A DNA stretch of 64,000 bases from Pseudomonadota bacterium (GTDB lineage: Bacteria > Pseudomonadota > Gammaproteobacteria > Burkholderiales > Burkholderiaceae_B): positions 124,001-188,000 of the forward strand of contig JAEWEV010000035.1 in the NCBI GenBank assembly GCA_023389155.1, read 5' to 3'. The notes under the pieces are model-generated. The model ran no database searches. It had not been told where the DNA came from and saw nothing but the letters and a program-made list of their open reading frames with translations. The translations under genes were made by a program, and so were the position numbers. Of this stretch, positions 8,377 through 17,210 are shown piece after piece. How positions within the stretch are numbered: position 1 is the stretch's first letter; every line of letters starts with the position of its first letter.

Positions 8377-9510
8377 TCAGGGAGACAGACCCACGCTGCC
8401 AATATCATCCGGACTGGACAGGCTGAGCAACTTGGTTTCTTTTTGCGCCAGCCGTACACCCGCCGTTGCGAAAATAAAGCCGCTTACCGGCGCGTTTACC
8501 GGCGTCACAGTCAGCGCAACCGGGTCCACGATCTCAGCCAGCAACTGACCCTGTTCCACCCACTCCCCGGCCTTCACGTAATAGACCGCAATACCCGAAC
8601 ATGGCGTTACCACATAGGCCAGCCCCCCCAGCGGATGCGGCTCACAACGCAGTGGTGGCATGGGCTGCACTTCAGCTTCGGGCAATTGCAGATAGCCCTG
8701 CTGATGCAAATACTGTACCAAGGCGTTGGCGTCATGCTCGGCAAACGCGTGAGTCAGATCCCGATCTCCACGCAATTCGACCGTTGCAGCGAAACACGCC
8801 AGCGGAATATCGGCCTCGGGATACACGCTCTGCAACTTCAGCCAGGGAGTAGATACCATTTCGTCAAACGAACAGGACAGCGAATCTTCGGCCAGCAGCT
8901 GGCATTCGCTTTGCAGATAGCGGGCCAGGGGTTCGCAGCGATCCCAGACCTGCGGCAACGAATAAACATGCATGACCGCACGATTATCACAGTGCAGATC
9001 CAGCACGACATCAGCATCGCATGCCATCTTCAGCAGTGTCACATGCAGTTCGTCAATCAGACGCGACGGGGTAAATGCATCCAGCACCATCCGCATTTGC
9101 TCGCGAATCAGCTTGCGGTTGGCATGACTATCGGCACCGGGTTTGACGCTGCTTTGCTGCAGTGCTGTCAGTAAATCGTCGTAGAGTGGAATGCCGGTAA
9201 GCCGATTGAAATTCTGCCCCGTCGGCAGCTGGAAACGACCGATGTGTTCATAAAAAAGGGTTTGTGACAGCCCGATGGGATTGCACAACGGCACCAGAAT
9301 GATTTCACAGTTGAGTGCATTTTGCTTTTCCAGCTCCTGCAGACGGCGATTCAGATGAAAGGCTGCCAGTGATCCCGGGAGTTCGTCGGCGTGCAGGCTG
9401 GCCTGTATGTAGACTTTTCTTCCGGTATCCGTCGGCCCAAAATGAAAGGCGTTGATTTCAAATAACGTTCCCGGGGCGCTCAGGGACAAAACGTGTTTTT
9501 CATGCCGCAT
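8377..9510 (-). CDS. Succinylglutamate desuccinylase/aspartoacylase-family zinc hydrolase
   Basis: This 377-residue protein belongs to the M14-like amidohydrolase group that removes acyl groups from N-acyl amino acids. Probable zinc ligands are H40 and E43 (SLHADELPG) and H173 (VLDLHCDN); E245 in ATVELRGDRD is the likely catalytic glutamate. The C-terminal 90 residues form a biotinyl/lipoyl-like beta domain (GIAVYYVKAGEWVEQGQLLA), common in this subgroup. Its ATG overlaps the stop of the upstream permease gene by one base (TAATG), suggesting translational coupling. The likely role is hydrolysis of an acylated amino acid brought in by the importer (inferred). Confidence 0.8.
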   Translation of the reverse strand: MRHEKHVLSLSAPGTLFEINAFHFGPTDTGRKVYIQASLHADELPGSLAAFHLNRRLQELEKQNALNCEIILVPLCNPIGLSQTLFYEHIGRFQLPTGQNFNRLTGIPLYDDLLTALQQSSVKPGADSHANRKLIREQMRMVLDAFTPSRLIDELHVTLLKMACDADVVLDLHCDNRAVMHVYSLPQVWDRCEPLARYLQSECQLLAEDSLSCSFDEMVSTPWLKLQSVYPEADIPLACFAATVELRGDRDLTHAFAEHDANALVQYLHQQGYLQLPEAEVQPMPPLRCEPHPLGGLAYVVTPCSGIAVYYVKAGEWVEQGQLLAEIVDPVALTVTPVNAPVSGFIFATAGVRLAQKETKLLSLSSPDDIGSVGLSP

Positions 9511-10232
9511 TATGCTTCTGCCAGATGTCGATAATTTAGATGAACCAGATACCGCTGCTCAATCTTTCGGAAAATGTAAACCAGCGCGAAATTGAGCACC
9601 AGATAAATACAGGCCGCTGCCGAATAGGCGATGAACGGCTGGTAGGTATTCGTCACGAAAAGGCTGGCCGCACCGGTGATTTCCATCATGGCCACTGTGG
9701 ATGCCAGTGCCGTCGAATGCATGGTCATAATGACTTCATTGCTGTAGGCAGGAAGTGCACGACGCAGGCTGGAAGGAAGAATTATCCGGCGCATCGCATT
9801 GCGGCGATTCATGCCGAAGGCCCTTGCCGCATCGATTTCGCCCCGGTCGGTATTTTTGATTGCGCCGGAGAAAATCACAGTTGAATATGCTGCCGTATTC
9901 AGTGTGAGGGCGACCAGCACCCAGATAAATCCTTCCTTCAGAAATCCGAAGCCCGGCTGGGACATCAACTGGCCCACAAAGTGAAAACTTGGGATACCGT
10001 AATAAATGATGTAAATCTGGACCAGTAACGGCGTACCTGTAAAGAAATACGTAAAAGCGTGGACCAGACGCGCGCCCAGCGTACGTTGGCGCTGATGAAT
10101 AACTGACATCGGAATGGCCATACAGAGTCCGATGGCAACCGAAATAGCCGTCAGAACCAGGGTCAGCGGCGCTGCCCGAAGGCAGGTGACGATAGCGTCA
10201 AAAAACAGGGAAAGCGTCTCAGACATGGGCAT
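9510..10232 (-). CDS. Basic amino acid ABC transporter permease (HisM/ArtM type)
   Basis: This 240-residue inner-membrane subunit of a polar amino acid importer has about five membrane segments. The EAA loop lies at residues ~145-165 (EIDAARAFGMNRRNAMRRII), where the ATPase docks. TGTPLLVQIYIIYYGIP is typical of the HisM side of the HisQM pair. It starts inside the end of the partner permease gene (14-base overlap), so the two are made together. No ATP-binding gene follows; the next gene is the hydrolase. Confidence 0.9.
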   Translation of the reverse strand: MPMSETLSLFFDAIVTCLRAAPLTLVLTAISVAIGLCMAIPMSVIHQRQRTLGARLVHAFTYFFTGTPLLVQIYIIYYGIPSFHFVGQLMSQPGFGFLKEGFIWVLVALTLNTAAYSTVIFSGAIKNTDRGEIDAARAFGMNRRNAMRRIILPSSLRRALPAYSNEVIMTMHSTALASTVAMMEITGAASLFVTNTYQPFIAYSAAACIYLVLNFALVYIFRKIEQRYLVHLNYRHLAEA

Positions 10233-10938
10233 TCTCTTGAGTAAAGCCGCGTTGATAATGCCTGTCCAGATAGCGGAATACGTAGAGTGATACCGTTGTC
10301 AACAGCAGAAACAGCAAGGCCGAGACCGTATTGAACACAAAAGGAAGATGGGTGGCGCTGCCGGCCTGCTGAGCAATGCGCGTCATGTCGTCCAGGCCGA
10401 TGATGGAGACCAGGGCCGTGGCCTTGGTCAGCACCAGCCAGTTGTTGCGCACACTGGGGAGCGCATAGCGCATCATCAATGGAAACGTAATGCGACGCAT
10501 CACCTGCATGCTTCGCATCCCGTAGGCATGTCCGGCCTCGATCTGCCCGTAGGGAATGGCCATGATGGCCCCCCTGAAGGTTTCGGTGAAATACGCACCG
10601 AAGATGAATGAGAGTGTCAGCACGCCAGCGGCAAAAGGACTGATCTCAAAATAATCCAGGTCCCAGGCCTCAGTCAGGGCATTGATCCCGATTTGCGCGC
10701 TGTAGTAAACCATCAGCATCCAGATCAGATCGGGCACGCCACGTACAACACTGGAGTACAGCTTGCCGATTCTGGCGAACAGGCGGTTGCGTGATAGCCG
10801 CATGTTGGCACCGACCAGTCCTATCAGTACAGAGAAGACGAGCGACAGCACCGCGATTTCCAGGGTCAGCACCGCGCCTTGCAGAATGCGTGGCAGATAC
10901 TGACCAATCAGATTTATTTCTTCCATCCTGTTTCCCAT
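10219..10938 (-). CDS. Basic amino acid ABC transporter permease (HisQ/ArtQ type)
   Basis: The 239-residue partner permease has five predicted membrane segments and the signature VRGVPDLIWMLMVYYSAQ near residue 65, followed by an EAA loop, GQIEAGHAYGMRSMQVMRRI. It is the first gene of the leftward permease-permease-hydrolase operon, transcribed divergently from the binding-protein gene at 11358. An internal ATG four codons downstream is an alternative start. Confidence 0.9.
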   Translation of the reverse strand: MGNRMEEINLIGQYLPRILQGAVLTLEIAVLSLVFSVLIGLVGANMRLSRNRLFARIGKLYSSVVRGVPDLIWMLMVYYSAQIGINALTEAWDLDYFEISPFAAGVLTLSFIFGAYFTETFRGAIMAIPYGQIEAGHAYGMRSMQVMRRITFPLMMRYALPSVRNNWLVLTKATALVSIIGLDDMTRIAQQAGSATHLPFVFNTVSALLFLLLTTVSLYVFRYLDRHYQRGFTQENAHV

Positions 10939-11357
10939 AACATCGTTCGCCGCCGTGTTTTCAACTGCACGTCCGGCCCGCCAAAAGCAGAAACGTCGGC
11001 GCGAACCAGGCAGCGACGTTGTTCGTCACATGTCTGGCAGGCCGACGCAAACCGGCGCAGTTGCAGGCGATTTTATCCGCAACATTGGCGTTTGCCGCCA
11101 TTATATCCCGCCTGCAACTGAAATAAACCGCCCGTTTTCCCTTATCCGGCGTTCATGCCTGAGGGAAATTCCCTGTACATTTTCGCGCAGATGCTGTCAT
11201 AATCTTCAGTCCAGATACCGCCAGCGGCGGTACGACTACCTTGCAACCGTAAGCAGGTTGAGCCGATACCAACCCTGCGCAACGCGCGGGAACCCGGGGC
11301 CGACAGGCATGCCCGGCATCCGGCTGCAAACCAGGCTTACGTCATTTAGGAAGAATT
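10939..11357. other. Divergent intergenic region between permease and binding-protein genes
   Basis: About 420 bases without a convincing gene. It must hold the promoters of both transport units. I see no clear operator and no ATPase gene here. Confidence 0.5.
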
Positions 11358-12146
11358 ATGAACCTGAAAAAACATGTTTTCGGATTCGGTCTGTGTGCCA
11401 TTGCACTGGCCGTTTCCACTTCGGCCGTTGCGGCGGGCAAAACCATCCGCTTCGGCACAGACGCAACCTATGCGCCTTTCGAATCAACCAGTCCGTCGGG
11501 CGAGATTGTCGGATTCGACATTGATCTGGCCAAGGCTATGTGCGAAAAAATGCAGGTCAAGTGTACATTCCAGAACCAGGGTTGGGATGGTATTATTCCT
11601 GCACTGCGCGCCAAAAAATTTGACGTGATTGCATCGTCCATGAGCATTACACCGGAACGCGCAAAAGCCGTCCTGTTTACCCAGAAAATCTGGACTACGC
11701 CGAATATGTTGGTCGCCAAGAAAGGGGCGAGCTACGCATCAACGGCTGAAGGCCTGAAAGGCGTGGATCTGGGCGTACAGCAAGGCACTATCCAGGATAA
11801 ATACGCCACCAAGTATTTCAAGGATACCAGTATCAAGCGCTACAAAACGCTGGAAGATGCCTATAACGACCTGACCACAGGGCGTGTTGCGGTTGTTTTT
11901 GCCGATGGCGGCGTGACCACCGAGTTCGTCAACAGTCCTGGCGGCAAGGATTTTCAGATTGTCGGAGACCCCATCCCCTCTTCTGCTGATCCGGAAATCT
12001 TTGGTCAGGGCACCGGCTTTGCTGTACGCAAAAACGATACTGAGCTCAAGGATAAACTGAACAAAGCCTTTGATGAAATCCGCAAGGATGGCACGTACCA
12101 GAAAATCGCAGACAAGTATTTCACATACGATATCTACGGCGGCTGA
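11358..12146 (+). CDS. Periplasmic basic amino acid-binding protein (ArgT/HisJ type)
   Basis: This 262-residue solute-binding protein has a Sec signal peptide (about residues 1-24, cut near AVAAG). The mature start KTIRFGTDATYAPFESTSP is typical of lysine/arginine/ornithine or histidine binding proteins. Conserved features include GFDIDLAKAMCEKM, WDGIIPALRAKKFDVI and SMSITPERAKAV. It delivers its ligand to the permease pair encoded divergently. The ligand is probably a cationic amino acid or derivative; the acyl-amino-acid hydrolase beside the permeases leaves the exact substrate open. Confidence 0.92.
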   Translation: MNLKKHVFGFGLCAIALAVSTSAVAAGKTIRFGTDATYAPFESTSPSGEIVGFDIDLAKAMCEKMQVKCTFQNQGWDGIIPALRAKKFDVIASSMSITPERAKAVLFTQKIWTTPNMLVAKKGASYASTAEGLKGVDLGVQQGTIQDKYATKYFKDTSIKRYKTLEDAYNDLTTGRVAVVFADGGVTTEFVNSPGGKDFQIVGDPIPSSADPEIFGQGTGFAVRKNDTELKDKLNKAFDEIRKDGTYQKIADKYFTYDIYGG

Positions 12147-12172
12147 TCTATCCCCGATTGTCATGTAGTCTC

Positions 12173-12200
12173 TCTTGCGATAAGGCGTCTTATCGCAAGA
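12173..12200 (+). terminator. Perfect 12-bp hairpin downstream of the binding-protein gene
   Basis: The arms TCTTGCGATAAG and CTTATCGCAAGA are exact complements around a GCGT tetraloop, 26 bases after the stop codon. The stem is strong, but no T tract follows. It may act as a processed mRNA 3' end or a weak terminator. Confidence 0.5.
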
Positions 12201-12440
12201 TTCGGAGCCCTCCCTCTGCACGCCACACCCAGGAACGGATATTGCATCCGTCATTGGAGCGACTAGCGAAAGCGGACGGTTTTTTATTATTGACTGCCGC
12301 TGTCACGCTGCTGTCAAAATCCAGCCAGGTCCACGCCCAACAATCTCAGCACCTCAGCACTTCTGCACCTCTCTGCAATTTTCACCGCCTCTCTTCAATC
12401 CCATTACTTCCTCTAAAATCCTATAACTTTCGTTAAAAGT

Positions 12441-12471
12441 GATGCATTTAGCAAAAAACTAAAATTGCATC
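12441..12471. promoter_or_regulatory. Imperfect palindrome upstream of bioB
   Basis: GATGCATTTAG and CTAAAATTGCATC flank an A-rich centre 95-125 bases before the bioB start. The arms share GATGCA and TTTAG with a two-base offset. It could be an operator for biotin control, but it does not match the E. coli BirA operator as I know it. The rest of the 12201-12566 gap shows no gene. Confidence 0.3.
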
Positions 12472-12566
12472 ATCCTTCTTGTCTGCGTAGCATACGTCAC
12501 ATAGTCCCACTCAGTTGCTGTCACTGCATGCGCAAATGACGGTAACGAAACGACAAGGAAACGATT

Positions 12567-13658
12567 TTGGATACTCTCACATTACCTCGCACCGAACAGA
12601 CCTCACCACCCTGGACGATCCGCGCCATTCTTGACCTGTATGAATTGCCTTTCATGGATCTGATGTTCCGCGCGCAGCAAGTTCACCGCCAGCACCATGA
12701 ACCCAATGCCGTGCAACTTTCCAGCCTGCTTTCCATCAAGACCGGTGGATGCCCCGAGGACTGCTCATATTGCCCGCAATCGGCGCGCTATGATACCTCG
12801 GTAGAGCGTGAAAAGCTCATGCCGCTGGACGACGTGATTCAGGCAGCAAAACAGGCCCAGGCAGCCGGCGCCCAGCGCTTCTGTATGGGTGCAGCCTGGA
12901 GAAATCCAAAACCGCATCAGGTTGAGGCAGTCGCAGACATGATCCGCGCAGTCAAGGACCTTGGCCTGGAAACCTGTGTTACGCTGGGCATGCTGCGTGA
13001 TGGTCAGGCCCGGCAACTGAAGGAAGCCGGACTGGATTATTACAATCATAATCTTGATACCTCACCCGAGTTTTATGGGCAGATCATCACAACACGCACC
13101 TATCAGGATCGCCTTGATACCCTGGAACGGGTGCGCGATGCCGGCATCAACGTGTGCTGCGGCGGTATCGTCGGGCTGGGTGAATCCCGCCGCGAACGCG
13201 CCGGTCTGATCGCCCAGCTTGCCAATATGTCCCCGTATCCTGAATCAGTACCGATCAATAATCTGGTCAAGGTGCAAGGCACACCCCTGGCGGACAACGA
13301 GGACATCGATCCCTTCGAGTTTGTGCGCACCATTGCCGTTGCCCGTATTACGATGCCTAAAACCTTTGTGCGCCTGTCAGCGGGACGCGAAGCGATGGAC
13401 GACAGCCTGCAGGCACTGTGCTTTATGGCAGGCGCCAACTCAATGTTTTACGGGGAAAAGCTCCTCACCACAGGCAATCCGCAATTGCAGGCAGACCACG
13501 CGTTATTTCAGCGACTGAATCTCAAGCCCGTCGGCAAGCCAGCGACGCATGGCATCAATGCCAAGCCTGCTGTGGACACATCAGACGATAGAATCTCTGC
13601 CTCGGGCCAGACAGGAGGAGGATGTGGCTGCAGCTGCAGTGCAATGACGATGTCATGA
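12567..13658 (+). CDS. bioB: Biotin synthase
   Basis: BioB is a radical SAM enzyme that inserts sulfur into dethiobiotin. The SAM [4Fe-4S] cluster cysteines are C62, C66 and C69 in GGCPEDCSYCPQ. YNHNLDTSPEFY, GGIVGLGE and the cluster-ligand arginine region (FVRLSAGRE) are all present. The start is TTG at 12567, set by AAGGAA seven bases upstream and by homology; no ATG is available nearby. The 363-residue chain ends in a Cys/Gly-rich tail (GGGCGCSCS) of a kind seen in several proteobacterial BioBs. No bioA, bioD or bioF is adjacent. Confidence 0.96.
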   Translation: MDTLTLPRTEQTSPPWTIRAILDLYELPFMDLMFRAQQVHRQHHEPNAVQLSSLLSIKTGGCPEDCSYCPQSARYDTSVEREKLMPLDDVIQAAKQAQAAGAQRFCMGAAWRNPKPHQVEAVADMIRAVKDLGLETCVTLGMLRDGQARQLKEAGLDYYNHNLDTSPEFYGQIITTRTYQDRLDTLERVRDAGINVCCGGIVGLGESRRERAGLIAQLANMSPYPESVPINNLVKVQGTPLADNEDIDPFEFVRTIAVARITMPKTFVRLSAGREAMDDSLQALCFMAGANSMFYGEKLLTTGNPQLQADHALFQRLNLKPVGKPATHGINAKPAVDTSDDRISASGQTGGGCGCSCSAMTMS

Positions 13659-13713
13659 TCATGCCTGCCCAGACATCTGCACCCCCCTCAATATTGTTCC
13701 TTTACCTGCCGCT

Positions 13714-14577
13714 ATGATCTATCTCATTCTCAGTATTTTTTGCAGTGTAGCCGTATCAGTGTTACTCAAGGTCGCACGACGACAGGGCATTGACATCCGG
13801 CAGGCCATCGCTTTCAACTATGTGATGGCTTGCGCACTGACTTGGGTCGTCCTGTCCCCTACACTGGAACCCAGCGCAGGACACGATTTTCCCTGGCTGC
13901 TTTTCGGCGTCATGGGGGTAATCCTGCCAGTGCTCTTCATGATCATGTCGCGTGGCGTGGAATATGCCGGTATTGTGCGAGCCGACGCCGCGCAGCGTCT
14001 TTCGCTGTTCCTGACCGTACTCGCCTCGTTTGTCCTGTTCGGCGAAGCACTCTCGGTTAATCGCGGGCTGAGTCTGATCCTTGCCTTTGCCGCGCTCTTC
14101 TGCCTGCTCTGGAAACCGGCAGACACCAGCGCAACAGGTGACCCTCGTCGGGGTGCGCTGTATCTTTTCCTGATCTGGCTGGGCTATGGAACGGTAGACA
14201 TGCTATTTAAGCAGATTGCCAAAACCGGCACCGCCTTTTCCAGCGGACTGTTTGTGTCGTTTGTGCTGGCCGGCCTTATCATGTTTGCCTACCTGCTTGT
14301 TCGTCGCACCCGATGGAACGGCCGCAGCGTATTGGGCGGATTGCTGCTGGGCGTGCTCAATTTCAGCAATATCCTTTTCTACATTCGTGCACACCAGACC
14401 TTTCACGAGAACCCCACCCTGGTCTTCACTGTCATGAATATTGGGGTGATCAGCCTCGGAACTATCGTGGGAGCCATGGCATTTCACGAGAGAATCAGCC
14501 GCATCAATCTTCTGGGTATTGCACTTGCCATCATCGCGGTGCTCACGCTTTACTACTGGACCGTCCTTGCGGGCTAG
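13714..14577 (+). CDS. EamA/DMT-family membrane transporter
   Basis: The 287-residue protein is almost wholly hydrophobic, with about ten membrane helices in two related halves (EamA repeats). Such proteins export or exchange small metabolites; no substrate can be assigned. Repeated glycine/alanine helix patterns (LVSFVLAGLIMFAYLLV, GLLLGVLNFSNILFYI) fit the family. It starts 55 bases after bioB on the same strand and ends just before a strong bidirectional terminator. Any link to biotin export is only positional. Confidence 0.83.
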   Translation: MIYLILSIFCSVAVSVLLKVARRQGIDIRQAIAFNYVMACALTWVVLSPTLEPSAGHDFPWLLFGVMGVILPVLFMIMSRGVEYAGIVRADAAQRLSLFLTVLASFVLFGEALSVNRGLSLILAFAALFCLLWKPADTSATGDPRRGALYLFLIWLGYGTVDMLFKQIAKTGTAFSSGLFVSFVLAGLIMFAYLLVRRTRWNGRSVLGGLLLGVLNFSNILFYIRAHQTFHENPTLVFTVMNIGVISLGTIVGAMAFHERISRINLLGIALAIIAVLTLYYWTVLAG

Positions 14578-14664
14578 ACCACATTCCTTATGAATACGGG
14601 CATTTTCTCATGCCCGCTTCAACGCCATTACCAGACGTCCCGGAAAGCGCATAAGCGCAAAAAG

Positions 14665-14689
14665 AAAGAGGCCCTGACGGCCTCTTTTT
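14665..14689 (+). terminator. Rho-independent terminator (probably bidirectional)
   Basis: A nine-base-pair stem AAAGAGGCC/GGCCTCTTT with a five-base loop is followed by T's on the plus strand. It lies between the stops of the convergent DMT transporter and FAD-dehydrogenase genes; upstream A's also give a T-rich end on the minus strand. Confidence 0.85.
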
Positions 14690-14717
14690 CGTTGCTGCCA
14701 TCAGACGCAGCTTCGCG

Positions 14718-16124
14718 TTACAGCACCTTGCCGGGATTCATGATGCCCTGGGGATCAAATACCTGCTTGATCTGTCGCATTAATTTCAATTGCAATGGAT
14801 CCTTGTGATGCAGGAAAGCGTGGCGCTTCAGCTGACCAATACCGTGTTCGGCACTGATGCTTCCGCCATAAGCCATGACCTCGTCGAAGATGACATCGGC
14901 AACGCGGATTTCCCACTCCGACGCCCAGGTTTTGTCTGCGCCAGCGGGGCGTGATACGTTGTAATGCAGGTTGCCGTCGCCAAAATGGCCGAAAATAAAC
15001 AGTCTGCAGTCCGGACTAACTTCGCGCAGTCGCACTTCGGCAGTTTTCACAAATTCCGGAATACGCTCGATCGGCAATGAAATATCATGCTTCAGATGTG
15101 GGCCGTCGGCGCGCTGGGCTTCGGAAATTTCCTCGCGCAGGCGCCACAGCGCCTGCAGTTGCGCCAGCGATGCAGAGACCGCTGCATCCACGCACAGTTC
15201 CTGTTCCAGCGCCTGGCCGATGACATTCTCCAGCAATTGGCCCAGCGCCTCCTCGTTAGCAGTATCTGCTAGCTCAATCAATACGTATGCCGGATGACGG
15301 CCGCCAAAAGGCAATTGCACGCCTTCTACATGCGTCAGGACCAAATCCAGGCACGCGTCGGTAAAGAACTCGAAAGCCTGCAGTCGGGGCCCGCAAGCAC
15401 CGAAAACAAGGCGAAACAGTTCCAGTGCCTGCTGTTCAGACTCGACCGCCGCCAGTACCACACTGCGCACATGAGTCGGGGCATGCAATCGCAGTGCCAC
15501 TGCGGTAATCACGCCCAGCGTACCTTCAGAACCAATCAGCAATTGCTTCAGATCGTAGCCGGTATTGTCCTTGCGCAGGGTCTGCAGGCCGTTGAAAATC
15601 TCTCCATCAGGCAGCACGGCTTCAATCCCCAAAACCAGTTCGCGAGCCATCCCGTAACGTACAACATTCACGCCTCCGGCATTGGTGGCCACATTGCCGC
15701 CAATCTGCGATGAATCCTCGGCAGCCAGGCTCAATGGCAGCAATCTGTCCTGCTCATGCGCAGCACGGCGCAGATTTCCCAGAATGCATCCTGCATCGGC
15801 AACCAGCGTATTGGCTATGGTATCGATGCTAAGAACCTTGTTCATGCGATCCAGGGACAAAATAATGTTACTCGGTGAGTCATCCGGAGTCGCTGCGCCG
15901 CAAAGCCCGGTATTGCCGCCGCGCGTGACAACAGGCACTTTGAACTCACTGCACAAACGCATGCATTGTGATACCTGTTCGGTGGAAACCGGCCGCACCA
16001 CGGCCTGTGCGCTACCTTTATATACGCCACGCCAATCCGTCAGCCAGGGTTCAATGTCAGCGCTTTGCGTCAGTACGACATCCGGCCCCAGTGCAGCGAG
16101 CAGTCGGTCAAGAAATTCCTGCAT
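14718..16124 (-). CDS. FAD-binding 2-hydroxyacid dehydrogenase (GlcD/D2HGDH-like)
   Basis: This enzyme oxidises a D-2-hydroxyacid with FAD. It has an N-terminal PCMH-type FAD domain (VVTRGGNTGLCGAATPD, LLPLSLAAEDSSQIGGNVATNAGG, LLIGSEGTLGVIT) and a C-terminal FAD-oxidase domain with the metal/substrate histidines in FGHFGDGNLHYNV and the end GSISAEHGIG...DPQGIMNPGKVL. The frame runs upstream to 16190, but the ATG at 16124 (MQEFLDRLLAALG, 468 residues) fits the family and has GGGA upstream. The gene follows a FadR-type regulator on the same strand. D-lactate, D-2-hydroxyglutarate and glycolate are all possible substrates. Confidence 0.88.
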   Translation of the reverse strand: MQEFLDRLLAALGPDVVLTQSADIEPWLTDWRGVYKGSAQAVVRPVSTEQVSQCMRLCSEFKVPVVTRGGNTGLCGAATPDDSPSNIILSLDRMNKVLSIDTIANTLVADAGCILGNLRRAAHEQDRLLPLSLAAEDSSQIGGNVATNAGGVNVVRYGMARELVLGIEAVLPDGEIFNGLQTLRKDNTGYDLKQLLIGSEGTLGVITAVALRLHAPTHVRSVVLAAVESEQQALELFRLVFGACGPRLQAFEFFTDACLDLVLTHVEGVQLPFGGRHPAYVLIELADTANEEALGQLLENVIGQALEQELCVDAAVSASLAQLQALWRLREEISEAQRADGPHLKHDISLPIERIPEFVKTAEVRLREVSPDCRLFIFGHFGDGNLHYNVSRPAGADKTWASEWEIRVADVIFDEVMAYGGSISAEHGIGQLKRHAFLHHKDPLQLKLMRQIKQVFDPQGIMNPGKVL

Positions 16125-16217
16125 GATGATTCCCAATATGGTTAATGCCCGCCGCCTTGGGCGTATGCCTGGCAGCTGGCGAGATGACAAAATGAATAAA
16201 AAATCGGTCCGCCTGCT

Positions 16218-16988
16218 TCATCCGTGCTGTTGCGGGCGAAACGAGCTGATGTCCAGCCCCAGCCGCTCGCTGGCATTGCGCAAATGCGCCTGTGCGCGAC
16301 TGCGCGCAAGCACCGGATCCCGCTCAAGGATGGCGGCAAGAACATTCTCGTGCTCCGCATGCACCTGGCGCGACAGCGTGACTCTCGCGGACACGCCCGT
16401 CGTGCCTGTGTTTTTCCTGTTTAAGTCCTGCTCGGTTTTTAGCGTATGCAGTCGGGCAATCTGCACACTTTGTCGCCACTGGCGGGTGAGATAGGTCAGC
16501 AACTCCTGATAGTGCGGATTATGTGTTGCTTTCGCTATCGCCTGGTGAAAGCCGACGTCCCACTTCAGCGCCTCTTGTGGCACTTGCAGGTTTTTTTCAA
16601 GCGATGCCAGAATGTGCTGCATTTCACGCAGGTCTTCGTTCGTTGCCCTGACGGCAGCCAGAGCCGCAGCGCCTCCTTCGATGTCAAAGCGAAGCTCATA
16701 GATATGGCGCAAACCCTCGCGGTCCAGTGCATCGGGCACCGGTAATTGAAACCCCTCCTGAAGGTCGCGGGTCAATACCGTACACCCCGCGCCCTGACGC
16801 GAGCGCACCATACCCTTGGTGCGCAGTCTCTCGGTCGCTTCCCGAATGACCGCCGCACTAACGGCAAACTCGTCTGCCAGCAGTCTGCCCGAAGGCAGTT
16901 TCGTACCCACGGGGTACACGCCTTCTGCGATCCGCTGCATCAGCGCCTGTGCCACGCGGTCCGTGAGGGTTGAAGTTGTCATTTGCAT
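16218..16988 (-). CDS. FadR-subfamily GntR transcriptional regulator (GlcC/LldR-like)
   Basis: The 256-residue regulator has a GntR winged helix at residues 5-75 (KLPSGRLLADEFAVSAAVIREATERL) and an FCD domain behind it (DVGFHQAIAKATHNPHYQEL carries metal-site residues). GntR proteins of the GlcC/LldR group respond to glycolate, lactate and similar acids. That matches the FAD-linked hydroxyacid dehydrogenase encoded about 95 bases downstream on the same strand, so local control is likely. A short Asn/Thr-rich insert lies near residues 195-205. Confidence 0.87.
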   Translation of the reverse strand: MQMTTSTLTDRVAQALMQRIAEGVYPVGTKLPSGRLLADEFAVSAAVIREATERLRTKGMVRSRQGAGCTVLTRDLQEGFQLPVPDALDREGLRHIYELRFDIEGGAAALAAVRATNEDLREMQHILASLEKNLQVPQEALKWDVGFHQAIAKATHNPHYQELLTYLTRQWRQSVQIARLHTLKTEQDLNRKNTGTTGVSARVTLSRQVHAEHENVLAAILERDPVLARSRAQAHLRNASERLGLDISSFRPQQHG

Positions 16989-16998
16989 AGCATAAATA

Positions 16999-17036
16999 TA
17001 TCAGGTTATCTGATAACTTTTTACCAAACTCTTGGT
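16999..17036. promoter_or_regulatory. Two inverted repeats upstream of the GntR regulator
   Basis: TATCAG-N5-CTGATA (16999-17015) and ACCAA-N4-TTGGT (17023-17036) lie 11-48 bases upstream of the regulator's start. Either could be an autoregulatory operator; short spaced dyads are usual for FadR-type proteins. Confidence 0.45.
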
Positions 17037-17175
17037 GGAAGCAGAAATATGTTGCCCGAGGAAAGAAAAATCAGCCATTCCTGAGCGAATCTATTTCGCT
17101 GCTGGATCAGAATGTGATTACCCATTAAAGGCGGGATCCGGGCAGGCCGGGAGGATGGGCTAGCGAAAACTCATT

Positions 17176-17198
17176 GCGGACGTCGCCTGGACGTCCGC
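17176..17198 (-). terminator. Probable terminator of the acidic-tail MFS gene
   Basis: A perfect nine-base-pair stem GCGGACGTC/GACGTCCGC with a five-base loop lies 13 bases beyond the leftward stop codon. On the minus strand it is followed by AATGAGTTTTC, a weak T-rich tail. Confidence 0.6.
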
Positions 17199-17210
17199 GG
17201 CCGACAATGC

